Notes under the pieces: generated by a model
The model's input: the letters and a program-made list of their open reading frames with translations, nothing else
Databases searched by the model: none
Told to the model about the DNA's origin: nothing
Shown: positions 35,121 to 43,327 of the stretch, piece by piece
Layout of the letters: the number at the start of each line of letters is the position of its first letter
Numbering within the stretch: position 1 is the first letter of the stretch
Translations under genes and position numbers: made by a program
Assembly: GCA_024635625.1 (NCBI GenBank)
Contig: JAGXIQ010000112.1
Location: 1 to 64,000, forward strand
Direction: 5' to 3'
Origin: Loktanella sp.
Lineage (GTDB): Bacteria; Pseudomonadota; Alphaproteobacteria; Rhodobacterales; Rhodobacteraceae
DNA length: 64,000 nucleotides

Positions 35121-35476
35121 CGATTGTCGCGTGAATCAAGGTCAGAGCGGCAGATTGACCTATAGAAACCCGCCCCGCCTGTCCGCGCTCCAAATCTCAC
35201 TTATCGACTAGGCAGCAGACATTTCGCATGAATTCAAATACGGCGATGGGCCAGGTTCATATCCGGGTGCCGCCGGAATTCCGCTAGGCCAACGATCCAA
35301 CCGAACGCCTGCATTGACACCATCGCCAACCCTCTATGAATAGTTCAAGTGACTGGGCTGGGACCGCAGCAGACCTTTGACCATGGCTGCCAATACAAGC
35401 CCATTCGGCAGTCAGGGCTTGAGCGCATGACACCGGCGGCCTATCTGGAGGTGACCTGAATGAGGCAGACCACCAC
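35121..35476. other. 356-base stretch without a recognisable gene
   Basis: No credible gene is seen. Frames on both strands are short and of poor composition. A plus-strand frame ending in LERMTPAAYLEV-stop just before 35460 is faintly like the C-terminus of an integrase-type transposase, so the stretch could be a decayed remnant; this is weak. It ends with the leader of the RNase D-like gene. Confidence 0.4.
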
Positions 35477-36088
35477 ATGGCGAACCATCTTTACCGTGAC
35501 GACCTGCCCGACGGGCTAACACTAGGCCCTGTCGTTGCGATCGATTGCGAAACCATGGGTCTGATTCCACGCCGCGACCGGTTGTGTCTGATCCAGATGT
35601 CCAGCGGTGACGGAAACTGCCATATTGTGCAGGTCTCGCCCGACCGGGCGCCCGCGCCCAACCTGTGCAGGATGCTGGCGGATCCGAATGTACTGAAGCT
35701 TTTTCACTTCGGTCGGTTTGATATTGCGGCGCTTTATCAAGCTTTTAACATTGTTTGCGCGCCGGTGTGGTGCACAAAGATTGCCTCTAAACTCGTGCGC
35801 ACGTTCACTGATCGGCACGGGTTGAAATACCTGCTACACGAGATGGTCGGCGTCGACATCTCAAAGCATCAGCAGCAAAGCGACTGGGGCGCAACGAAAC
35901 TTACGTCGGCGCAGCTTGATTATGCGGCGTCAGATGTTCTGTATTTGCATAAATTGAAAGCCGTGCTGGAAGCGCGCTTGGATCGTGAGGGCCGCACGGA
36001 TATCGCGCAGGCCTGCTTTGATTTTCTACCGACCCGTGCACGCCTTGATTTGGCGGGCTGGGCGGAACCTGACGTGTTTGCGCACTGA
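35477..36088 (+). CDS. RNase D-like 3'-5' exonuclease
   Basis: A 203-residue DEDD-family exonuclease. The catalytic acids appear as D23 and E25 (AIDCETMGL), D82 (FGRFDIAAL) and Y149/D153 (DYAASDVLYL, the DEDDy form). It lacks the HRDC domains of full-length RNase D (about 375 residues), a short version common in alphaproteobacteria, and probably trims RNA 3' ends. It overlaps kdsD by one base (TGATG) and heads the kdsD-lpt operon. Confidence 0.9.
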   Translation: MANHLYRDDLPDGLTLGPVVAIDCETMGLIPRRDRLCLIQMSSGDGNCHIVQVSPDRAPAPNLCRMLADPNVLKLFHFGRFDIAALYQAFNIVCAPVWCTKIASKLVRTFTDRHGLKYLLHEMVGVDISKHQQQSDWGATKLTSAQLDYAASDVLYLHKLKAVLEARLDREGRTDIAQACFDFLPTRARLDLAGWAEPDVFAH

Positions 36089-37050
36089 TGCCGCAGGATC
36101 AAATCTTTCGCGACACCGGTCGCCGCGTCGTCATGGCAGAGGCCGAAGCCCTGCGCACCCTGTCTGACACACTAGGGGTCAGCTTTGCCGCTGCCGTTCA
36201 GGTGTTGCTGGATGCTAAAGGCCGCGTGATTGTGTCCGGTATGGGCAAATCCGGCCATATCGCGCGCAAGATCGCCGCAACCTTTGCCAGCACCGGCACG
36301 CCCGCCCACTTCGTCCACCCCGCCGAGGCGAGCCATGGCGACCTAGGGATGCTGGCCAAGGGCGATGCCGTAATCGTTCTGTCAAACTCTGGCGAGACGC
36401 CAGAACTGGCCGACCTTGTCGCATATACACGCCGCTTTGGCATTCCGCTGATTGGCGTCGCTAGCCGCGCTGAAAGCACGTTGCTGACGCAATCCGACGT
36501 CGCGCTGGTCCTGCCACAACTGGGTGAAGCATGCGGCACGGGCGTGGTTCCCACGATTTCTACCACGATGACTTTGGCGCTGGGCGATGCCCTTGCCATT
36601 GCGCTGATGGAGCATCGAAAATTCACACCGGAAAACTTTCGCGACGTGCACCCCGGCGGCAAGCTTGGCGCGCGCTTGTCCAAGGTTGCAGACCTGATGC
36701 ACCGCGGCAACGAACTGCCACTCGTGGCTGCCGACACGCCAATGGGCGAAGTTCTCCTGACAATCTCTCAGAAGGGATTTGGCGTAGCGGGCATTCTTTC
36801 TGACGAAGGCGCCCTTGCGGGCGTGATTACAGACGGTGACTTGCGGCGACATATGCAGGGCCTGCTGGATCATACCGCAGAAGAAGTGATGACCCGCAAT
36901 CCGACGGTCGTACAAACGGGCGCGCTGGCTGAAAAGGCCGTGGCGATCATGAATGATCGCAAGATTACCTGCCTATTTGCCGTCGACGACACGGGGCAAG
37001 TGGCGGGAATTCTGCATATCCACGACTGCCTGCGCGCCGGCGTAGTGTGA
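36088..37050 (+). CDS. kdsD: Arabinose-5-phosphate isomerase (KpsF/GutQ family)
   Basis: Interconverts ribulose-5-phosphate and arabinose-5-phosphate, the first committed step towards Kdo for LPS or capsule. The 320 residues comprise a SIS domain (about 25-170: VSGMGKSGHIARKIAATF, VLSNSGETPEL) and two CBS domains (about 205-320). The location directly before lptC-lptA-lptB fits LPS assembly. KdsB, which activates Kdo, is encoded at 47.8 kb in the same window. Confidence 0.94.
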   Translation: MPQDQIFRDTGRRVVMAEAEALRTLSDTLGVSFAAAVQVLLDAKGRVIVSGMGKSGHIARKIAATFASTGTPAHFVHPAEASHGDLGMLAKGDAVIVLSNSGETPELADLVAYTRRFGIPLIGVASRAESTLLTQSDVALVLPQLGEACGTGVVPTISTTMTLALGDALAIALMEHRKFTPENFRDVHPGGKLGARLSKVADLMHRGNELPLVAADTPMGEVLLTISQKGFGVAGILSDEGALAGVITDGDLRRHMQGLLDHTAEEVMTRNPTVVQTGALAEKAVAIMNDRKITCLFAVDDTGQVAGILHIHDCLRAGVV

Positions 37051-37054
37051 CGCA

Positions 37055-37672
37055 ATGGCTGCTGCGACGAACTTTCATTCACAACTCGTCGGCTGGCTAA
37101 AGATCCTGCTACCGCTTGCGGCGCTGATGTTGCTGTCGACTCTGTTCTTGTTTGCCAGGGGTGGGCCTAAAACAAACGATATCCCCTTTGCTGAAATCGA
37201 CGCCGCGGCTGCTGAACAACGCATCGCATCGCCGCGATTTTCTGGTCTGACCGATACGGGCGACACGATCCAGATCATCGCAGAGACCGCCCGCCCGGAT
37301 TCCGCAGGCGGGCCGGTGGTAACCATCGACCGCCCACGCCTGTCACTGGACAGCCCCGACGGCACCACACTGCGCGTGACGGCTGGCAATGGCAGCGTCG
37401 ATACGGTCGCACAGACCGCGCATCTTGGCGGTCTTGCCCGACTAGAGACGTCGTCAGGCTATATGATGGAAACATCGGGCCTACAGGCGGACATGACTAC
37501 GGGTAAAGTCACGTCTGATGGCCCATTAGAGGTACATGCCCCCTTTGGCACCCTAAGCGCCGGGCAGGTCACGTTTAGTGTTGGCGCCGATGGTGCCGGA
37601 CAGCAGATGGATTTCACCAAGGGGGTGAAGCTGGTATACACCCCTTCAACCACCGCACAAAAGGACGACTGA
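37055..37672 (+). CDS. lptC: LPS export ABC transporter periplasmic protein LptC
   Basis: A 205-residue inner-membrane bitopic protein that passes LPS from LptB2FG to LptA. One membrane segment is at about residues 13-32 (LPLAALMLLSTLFLF), followed by a periplasmic beta-jellyroll domain. Sequence conservation is low in this family; recognition rests on the topology and the fixed kdsD-lptC-lptA-lptB order. It starts 4 bases after kdsD and ends just before lptA. Confidence 0.88.
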   Translation: MAAATNFHSQLVGWLKILLPLAALMLLSTLFLFARGGPKTNDIPFAEIDAAAAEQRIASPRFSGLTDTGDTIQIIAETARPDSAGGPVVTIDRPRLSLDSPDGTTLRVTAGNGSVDTVAQTAHLGGLARLETSSGYMMETSGLQADMTTGKVTSDGPLEVHAPFGTLSAGQVTFSVGADGAGQQMDFTKGVKLVYTPSTTAQKDD

Positions 37673-37673
37673 C

Positions 37674-38153
37674 GTGATCCGAACCCTCGCCGCACTGCTT
37701 GTCCTGCTTGCCACACCGCTGGCTGCCCAAACCAATATAAATCTTGGCGGCATCAGCGCCGATCCAAATGCACCGGTCGAAGTGACCGCCGACAACCTGA
37801 ACGTAGATCAGGACACCGGGTCTGCCGTCTTTAGCGGCAATGTCGTAATCGGGCAGGGCGATTTGCGACTGGCCGCGCCAGAGGTCCGCGTGACCTATGC
37901 CGCAACGTCCGGCGATATCACCCGCCTGCAAGCCAGCGGTGGCGTGACCTTCGCGACCGCGACAGAGGCTGCAGAGGCGCAGAGCGCCGACTACAACCTG
38001 GCCAGCGGGATGCTGACACTAAATGGAGAGGTTCTGCTGACCCAAGGCAAAAGCGCTTTGTCGGCGGACAGCATGGTTGTGAATCTGAATGACGGGACGG
38101 CGCAGATGTCGGGCCGCGTTCGAACCGTGTTTCAGCAGGACGGCAATAACTGA
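37674..38153 (+). CDS. lptA: LPS transport periplasmic protein LptA
   Basis: A 159-residue periplasmic protein of the OstA jellyroll family that bridges inner and outer membrane for LPS. The signal peptide covers residues 1-17 (ending PLAAQ). The mature protein starts with VTADNLNVDQDTGSAVFSGN, a typical OstA pattern. The start is GTG, placed right after the lptC stop, and its stop overlaps the lptB start by one base (TGATG). Confidence 0.9.
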   Translation: MIRTLAALLVLLATPLAAQTNINLGGISADPNAPVEVTADNLNVDQDTGSAVFSGNVVIGQGDLRLAAPEVRVTYAATSGDITRLQASGGVTFATATEAAEAQSADYNLASGMLTLNGEVLLTQGKSALSADSMVVNLNDGTAQMSGRVRTVFQQDGNN

Positions 38154-38908
38154 TGCCGCGGGACCAGACAGCCTTGGACGACAATGACGGGCTACGCGTC
38201 ACGAACCTGCGCAAAAGCTATCGCAAACGGCCTGTGATCCGCGACGTCAGCCTTCATCTGGGTCGCGGAGAGGTCGTGGCATTGTTGGGGCCGAATGGAT
38301 CGGGCAAAACCACCTGTTTTTACCTGATAGCGGGCCTGATTACGCTTGAGGGCGGCCAAGTCACGGTCGATGGCGAGGACGTGACAACCATGCCGATGTA
38401 TCGCCGTGCCAACCGCGGGATCGGGTATTTACCGCAAGAAATGTCGATTTTTCGGGGGCTGACTGTCGAGGATAACATTAAGGCCGTCCTTGAAATCGCA
38501 GAGCCCAGCAAGAAACGGCGCCGTGACCGGCTAGAACAATTGCTGTCCGAATTCTCGATCGAACATCTGCGCCGTGCGCCAGCCATCGCCTTATCTGGCG
38601 GTGAACGCAGGCGTGCGGAAATCGCGCGCTGTTTGGCGGCCGGGCCAAAGTACGTTCTGCTGGACGAACCCTTTGCGGGCGTCGATCCCATTGCTGTGGC
38701 TGAAATTCGGGGTCTTGTCGCTGATCTAAAGAACCGCGGCATCGGGGTGCTGATTACTGACCATAACGTTCAGGAAACCCTGCAAATCGTCGACCGGGCG
38801 TACATCCTGCATGACGGAAAAGTTCTGATGAGCGGCACGACTGAAGAAGTTGTGCGCGACGAGAACGTGCAGCGCGTCTATCTGGGCCAAGGATTTCGCG
38901 TTAACTGA
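38153..38908 (+). CDS. lptB: LPS export ABC transporter ATPase LptB
   Basis: A 251-residue cytoplasmic ATPase that powers LPS extraction together with LptFG (not in the window). Walker A is GPNGSGKTT, the signature LSGGERRRAEIAR and Walker B VLLDEPFAGVDPIA. The FRGLTVEDNIKAVLEI segment is typical of LptB. An N-terminal extension of about 10 polar residues precedes the domain. It follows lptA with a 1-base overlap. Confidence 0.95.
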   Translation: MPRDQTALDDNDGLRVTNLRKSYRKRPVIRDVSLHLGRGEVVALLGPNGSGKTTCFYLIAGLITLEGGQVTVDGEDVTTMPMYRRANRGIGYLPQEMSIFRGLTVEDNIKAVLEIAEPSKKRRRDRLEQLLSEFSIEHLRRAPAIALSGGERRRAEIARCLAAGPKYVLLDEPFAGVDPIAVAEIRGLVADLKNRGIGVLITDHNVQETLQIVDRAYILHDGKVLMSGTTEEVVRDENVQRVYLGQGFRVN

Positions 38909-38915
38909 CCCGGCA

Positions 38916-38945
38916 TTGACAGACGCATGTTTGTGGCGCTGAATA
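38916..38945 (+). promoter_or_regulatory. Candidate sigma-70-type promoter for hpf-ptsN
   Basis: A perfect TTGACA at 38916-38921 lies just after the lptB stop, with CTGAAT/TGAATA at 17-18 bases spacing as a poor -10. A separate promoter would let hpf and ptsN be expressed apart from the lpt genes. Confidence 0.4.
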
Positions 38946-38975
38946 CAAGGGATGATGCATGTGACTTTCCAACGC

Positions 38976-39007
38976 TTTCCCGCCGTGGCGCTCGCGCCCG
39001 CGGGAAA
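38976..39007 (+). other. Stem-loop in the hpf leader
   Basis: TTTCCCGC at 38976-38983 pairs perfectly with GCGGGAAA at 39000-39007 around a GC-rich 16-base loop. There is no following T-tract. It may mark the end of the lpt transcript or act in the hpf leader RNA. Confidence 0.4.
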
Positions 39008-39124
39008 CATTAAGCCTTTAGAAAAGATCACGGCATCATCCTTTCAAGCACAAACCAATGGAACAAGCCGCCGTCCTGCGGCCTTGATCCGGTGTGTGTG
39101 AATACCAGCAGAACAGGAGAGATC

Positions 39125-39703
39125 ATGCGGTATCAGATCAGCGGAAAACAGATCGACATCGGCGCGGCCCTTCAGACTCACGTTGAAACTGAGATGGGCG
39201 AAACCTTGGCTAAGTATGCCGGTCGCCCGACAGAGGCCTACATCGTCTTCTCCAAATCAGGGCATGAACACGTCGCGGAATCCGTAGTGCATCTGTCCAC
39301 CGGCCTGACGGTTCAGGCATCAGGGAAAGATTCCGAAATCTACGCCGCCTTTGACGCATGCTGTGAAAAGATGGACAAGCAGTTGCGCCGTTACAAGCGT
39401 CGCCTAAAGGATCACCACCGCGACCGGCCTGACCCGGTTGAAGTTTCGGGCGGTGGGTCGTATATCATTGCCGCAACACAGGACGACAGCGACGAGGACG
39501 AGCAGGTCAACGACGCACCGGTGATCGTGGCAGAAACAGAGGCGAAGATCCCCTCTATTTCCGTTGGCGAAGCCGTTATGCAGATGGAACTTGCGAATAG
39601 TCCCGTCATGGTCTTCCGAAACGAAAAGCAGGGCCGCATCAATGTGGTCTACAAGCGTGACGATGGGAACATCGGCTGGATCGATCCGCACAACGCGGGT
39701 TGA
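39125..39703 (+). CDS. hpf: Long-form ribosome hibernation-promoting factor
   Basis: A 192-residue protein that dimerises ribosomes to 100S in slow growth. The N-terminal domain (about 1-100) carries the Hpf/RaiA fold (MRYQISGKQIDIGAALQTHV, basic DKQLRRYKRRLKDH). An acidic linker follows (DDSDEDEQ), then the C-terminal dimerisation domain (about 135-190: AVMQMELANSPVMVFRNE). The start at 39125 has AGGAGA 5 bases upstream; a longer frame from 39092 lacks this. Confidence 0.93.
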   Translation: MRYQISGKQIDIGAALQTHVETEMGETLAKYAGRPTEAYIVFSKSGHEHVAESVVHLSTGLTVQASGKDSEIYAAFDACCEKMDKQLRRYKRRLKDHHRDRPDPVEVSGGGSYIIAATQDDSDEDEQVNDAPVIVAETEAKIPSISVGEAVMQMELANSPVMVFRNEKQGRINVVYKRDDGNIGWIDPHNAG

Positions 39704-39733
39704 GCAGTCGGACGCTAACCAAGGGACGGATTG

Positions 39734-40198
39734 ATGCAACTGGCCGACATCCTTCAGCAAGGAGCCGTTAAGGTTCTGGGCGGCTGCACGAGTAAGAAGC
39801 GGCTATTCCATGATCTGGGTACCCTAGCAGAGCATTCATATCACGTGCCCGCTGCAGATGTGATTGATGCCCTGATAGAACGTGAAGGGCTTGGCCCAAC
39901 CGGCGTGGGGCATGGCATTGCCCTGCCCCACGCTCGCCTACCCGATGTGGACCGGGTTCACGGAATATTTTTGCGTTTGGAAAAGCCGCTGAACTTTGAT
40001 TCCGTGGACCGTCAGCCTGTTGACCTCATTTTTGCGCTTCTTGCCCCACAAGAGGCCGGTGTCGAACATCTGCGTGCTTTGGCCCTTGTGTCGCGAACCA
40101 TGCGCAACCCGGATGTCTGCACAAAACTACGTGCAAATAGCGACCCGGCCACGCTTTATGCAATCCTGACGGAAGCACGCTCGACCCAAGCGGCCTAG
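39734..40198 (+). CDS. ptsN: Nitrogen-related PTS EIIA protein
   Basis: A 154-residue regulatory phosphotransferase protein (EIIA-Ntr). The phosphorylated histidine is H66 in GVGHGIALPHARL. In proteobacteria it links the PEP phosphotransferase chain to nitrogen and potassium control. The ATG at 39734 is preferred over the TTG immediately before it. It follows hpf by 30 bases; rpoN, usually part of this cluster, is missing here. Its stop interlocks with that of the convergent sulfotransferase gene (CTAG at 40195-40198). Confidence 0.93.
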   Translation: MQLADILQQGAVKVLGGCTSKKRLFHDLGTLAEHSYHVPAADVIDALIEREGLGPTGVGHGIALPHARLPDVDRVHGIFLRLEKPLNFDSVDRQPVDLIFALLAPQEAGVEHLRALALVSRTMRNPDVCTKLRANSDPATLYAILTEARSTQAA

Positions 40199-41628
40199 CG
40201 CATTGGACCGAATCCGAACGCTTCGTAATCGCGACCGTAGGCATCGCGGGCAGCCATTTCCACGACATCGTCATAAATTGCTGCCAGCCGCGCTGCGTAA
40301 GGGTCTGTTGCGTCCGGTAGGGGGGGCATTGTGGTGCGCCCGATCTGACCAGCCAGTCGCGCCAGATCGCCGCGCAGGGTAGTTTCGCGCGCAATCACGT
40401 CAGCCAACCCGAAATCGGCCATGCCCTGCAACAACGACAATTGCGATGCCCAAGCTGCATCCGTACGCACACCTGTCTGCGCAGACAGGTTGTTGCGCAA
40501 GAATTTCAGGAAAGCGAGGAATGCAGTCCGATGCGCCTGCATGTTATAGACGACATCGGTTTCCGGGACAGCGCCGCCGTCCGGCACGTCGACGCCATGC
40601 ACCTTGCGCAGGGTCGCACGGATTTCCGCAAAGCTGCCGGACCCGCCTGCGACGATCCTTTCGCAAAAGGCCGTATGCGCCCAGACGACAGGGTGGCGCA
40701 CGACGGTAAAGGAGAGATGACTCTGATGTGCCCGTTGCCATTCGCGCAAGGTCTTTTGACTGAACCCCGTCAAAAGGTCTACGACTTTCACTTGATCCAA
40801 TGCCGCCATCCAGTCCTGAACAACGGCATTAGGGCCGGATTTCAGCGGCATGAATAGCAATGGACTACCTGCCGCCGCCACATAGGAAGGGATTAACGGG
40901 CCCCTTCGCGGTTCAAAGTTCGGCGTGCGGGAGAGGTTAAACCGGTCCATCCGGGCCAGCGCCTGTTCCATTTGTCCAAAATTTGCGACCTTGTCAGCCA
41001 TCGGCTCAGGGTTCTGCTTTTTCAACTTTTTGTTCAACGAGGTGATGTGACTATCGACACCCAGCCATCGGACAAGGCCGTTCATCACTTCGACGTCCTG
41101 CAAATCCTCGTAGGCGACATAGAATGCGGTCTGCCCGCTGCGTTGCAGAGTATTCAAAAGGCGCGTCTGAAATGCCTGTATGCCAGCCAAATGTGCTTCG
41201 AACTCTGCCACGTCGAAAGGCACCTGCTGGATTTTGGCGTGGGTCGCGTTGGTTAGCTTCCACTGCCCTGTCGCGCTTGCGATTTTCCAACTGACGAAAC
41301 TGTCGACGGGATTGCGTGTTAGCACGATCTTAGCGCAGCGCGGATCGGTCAGCGCAATATCAAGCACGCGGGCATCATGATCGTTAAAAAATCGAAACCC
41401 GTTCAGCCCCTGCGCTTCTTTCACGTGTTCAATCAAAATCTGTGGATCGGATTCCCGCTGATCCAACTTAACACCCAACACATCGGCGCTGTTAGGGTAG
41501 CCAATGAAATGAGGATTGAACGCCTCGCCCAGACAGGCGACGCCGTCGAACATGTTCAAGTTCGCTTCAAGAAAGTTCGAACCGGTACGCATTTCCGCGA
41601 AGACGATGAAGTAGTCGAATTTTGACAA
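40195..41628 (-). CDS. Tandem two-domain sulfotransferase
   Basis: A 477-residue protein with what appear to be two PAPS-dependent sulfotransferase-like domains. The first (about 1-245) has the 5'-phosphosulfate loop AEMRTGSNFLEANL and the 3'-phosphate motif LTRNPVDSFVSWK (103-115), as in Stf0-type enzymes. The second (about 255-400) repeats the plan with MPLKSGPNAVVQDW (260-273) and VVRHPVVWAHTAFCERI near 309-325. Residues 400-477 are a helical tail. It starts a glycan locus of glycosyltransferases, galU, kdsB and cysQ on the same strand, so it likely sulfates a surface glycan. The acceptor is unknown. Confidence 0.82.
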   Translation of the reverse strand: MSKFDYFIVFAEMRTGSNFLEANLNMFDGVACLGEAFNPHFIGYPNSADVLGVKLDQRESDPQILIEHVKEAQGLNGFRFFNDHDARVLDIALTDPRCAKIVLTRNPVDSFVSWKIASATGQWKLTNATHAKIQQVPFDVAEFEAHLAGIQAFQTRLLNTLQRSGQTAFYVAYEDLQDVEVMNGLVRWLGVDSHITSLNKKLKKQNPEPMADKVANFGQMEQALARMDRFNLSRTPNFEPRRGPLIPSYVAAAGSPLLFMPLKSGPNAVVQDWMAALDQVKVVDLLTGFSQKTLREWQRAHQSHLSFTVVRHPVVWAHTAFCERIVAGGSGSFAEIRATLRKVHGVDVPDGGAVPETDVVYNMQAHRTAFLAFLKFLRNNLSAQTGVRTDAAWASQLSLLQGMADFGLADVIARETTLRGDLARLAGQIGRTTMPPLPDATDPYAARLAAIYDDVVEMAARDAYGRDYEAFGFGPMR

Positions 41629-41629
41629 G

Positions 41630-43327
41630 TTATTTGACCAGATAAGGTTTGCGCGGCTTCGGCGCTTGATTCAGTGGGGTCGTCTCTACCGGAAAATCGC
41701 CCATCAGATAGGGGTGCATCCCTTGGTTCTTGAGGTTCTGCAGGAACTGACCGAACCCGGTCAGATTGTGCATCCGCGGTGCCTCTGTCAGGCGACGGGA
41801 CGTCTTTCCTGTCATTTCATCGACGACAAGCTGCAAAGCCTCCATCGGAGATTCGATGAAATCAGCCATGGTCCAAATTCGCACACGTGCCTTGGCCCAA
41901 GGCGACCGAAGTGCTGCAAGATGTTCGTTTTCGATGCGTTGCAACTGCGCCGCTTCGTGGCGCAAATCCGCAAAATTACGGTTCGACATGAACAGGGGCA
42001 CGGCCCAGCAACCAGAAATGACGGCGACCTGCGCGTTCGGGTCTTTTGCGATCATCCAGCTAATCTTTTGCGCGTCTGAAGGCCCGAATTGGAATGCCTG
42101 CCGCTCTCCTCTGGTGCTCCAGATAAGGTTGGTCAGGAACATCTGCGGATTTTGATCGCGGATCGCGGGTTCGTCCGACAACGCACCGTTGAAATGGGAT
42201 TGGCGCGCATCGAATTGGGCACGGTCGCGTGCATAAAGATGCCCGTGGACACGTGCGCCCGTAATCTTGGCCAACCAAGGCTCGAAGTTTTCGAACAACT
42301 CGCCAAAACCACCAAAGACGGAATACGGGCCGGAAGTGATCCCGTTTTCCCAATCCTTGTTCGGCCAGCGGCTTTGCATATACAGGCCCGGCCGCCCCTT
42401 CGTCCGCCTGTCAACGGCTTTGGAAAAAATGCGATCAATTTTGCCAGGGTTGGGTTCGGCCCCCTTCATTGTGGCAGCGTCGTCGATCAGAAAAGCCTGA
42501 TACAATCGGTCCGCACGCGGCCAAACTTTGCGCGCCACAAAACAGTCCGACCGCCGCAACAATTGCAGGTGGTCATCGTAAAAGATGTGCGGCTTTCCTT
42601 GGAAGTCGAATTTGGACAGGGTTAGCGACCGACTCTCAATATTGACGGAATAGACCCGCGCCAGCGTCTGGAAATAGCTTTCGTCAGGAATCCAGACCTT
42701 AGAGAAGTACTTGTCATAAAGCGGTCTGTCGGGATCTTGCAGGATCGCAGACAAGGTCTGACGCGTCAGGCACCACCACTGCGACCCCATATGCGGCACG
42801 ATCCCTTCGGGGATCCGACGTCGAAACCCAAACAGCCGCTGAACCGCGACATAACGATCAAAGAGGTAGCGGTTCTTGCGCCACGAAAACGGGAAACGCA
42901 GGGTAAACCGTTCATGATCCAACCCACCAACGGTCCAAGGCACGTCAGAGGTTGTGGCGCTTTCTATAAAGTCCGTGCGCGGGCGACTGTCGAGATAGCG
43001 GACCAGTTCACGCACTGGGCGGAGTGGCATGCAGGCCCCAGATGCAAGGAAAACATGCCGCACTTGCAGGAACGACTTCAGCATCAGCTCTGACGCCGAC
43101 TGCGTACCAGCGACAAGACCCCAGGTTCCCCACTCGCACCGGTGACGGCGGCAAAACTTCACCTGATTCAGGTCGGCTAAGGCGGCAACGAAACGGTCGT
43201 ATTTCGCGTTATCGACAGTCTTGTCGACGTGGATTACGACCGGGCAACCGCCGTCGACCCAGTGGCGGGCCAACTGCTCTGCTCGCTCGAATGCCGTGTG
43301 GACTAGCATGACGACGCCTACGGTCAT
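41630..43327 (-). CDS. Core-2/I-branching-type glycosyltransferase with C-terminal extra domain
   Basis: A 565-residue protein. The N-terminal half (about 1-280) resembles GT14 beta-1,6-N-acetylglucosaminyltransferases (VVMLVHTAFERAEQLARHW, FLASGACMPLRP, GSQWWCLTR, IPDESYFQTL). The C-terminal half (about 285-565) has no motif I can name; it contains NKDWENGITSGPYSVFGGFG and may bind or modify an acceptor. No membrane segment is obvious. It overlaps the upstream GT gene by 4 bases (ATGA), and the sulfotransferase starts one base after its stop, so the three are one translational unit. Confidence 0.82.
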   Translation of the reverse strand: MTVGVVMLVHTAFERAEQLARHWVDGGCPVVIHVDKTVDNAKYDRFVAALADLNQVKFCRRHRCEWGTWGLVAGTQSASELMLKSFLQVRHVFLASGACMPLRPVRELVRYLDSRPRTDFIESATTSDVPWTVGGLDHERFTLRFPFSWRKNRYLFDRYVAVQRLFGFRRRIPEGIVPHMGSQWWCLTRQTLSAILQDPDRPLYDKYFSKVWIPDESYFQTLARVYSVNIESRSLTLSKFDFQGKPHIFYDDHLQLLRRSDCFVARKVWPRADRLYQAFLIDDAATMKGAEPNPGKIDRIFSKAVDRRTKGRPGLYMQSRWPNKDWENGITSGPYSVFGGFGELFENFEPWLAKITGARVHGHLYARDRAQFDARQSHFNGALSDEPAIRDQNPQMFLTNLIWSTRGERQAFQFGPSDAQKISWMIAKDPNAQVAVISGCWAVPLFMSNRNFADLRHEAAQLQRIENEHLAALRSPWAKARVRIWTMADFIESPMEALQLVVDEMTGKTSRRLTEAPRMHNLTGFGQFLQNLKNQGMHPYLMGDFPVETTPLNQAPKPRKPYLVK

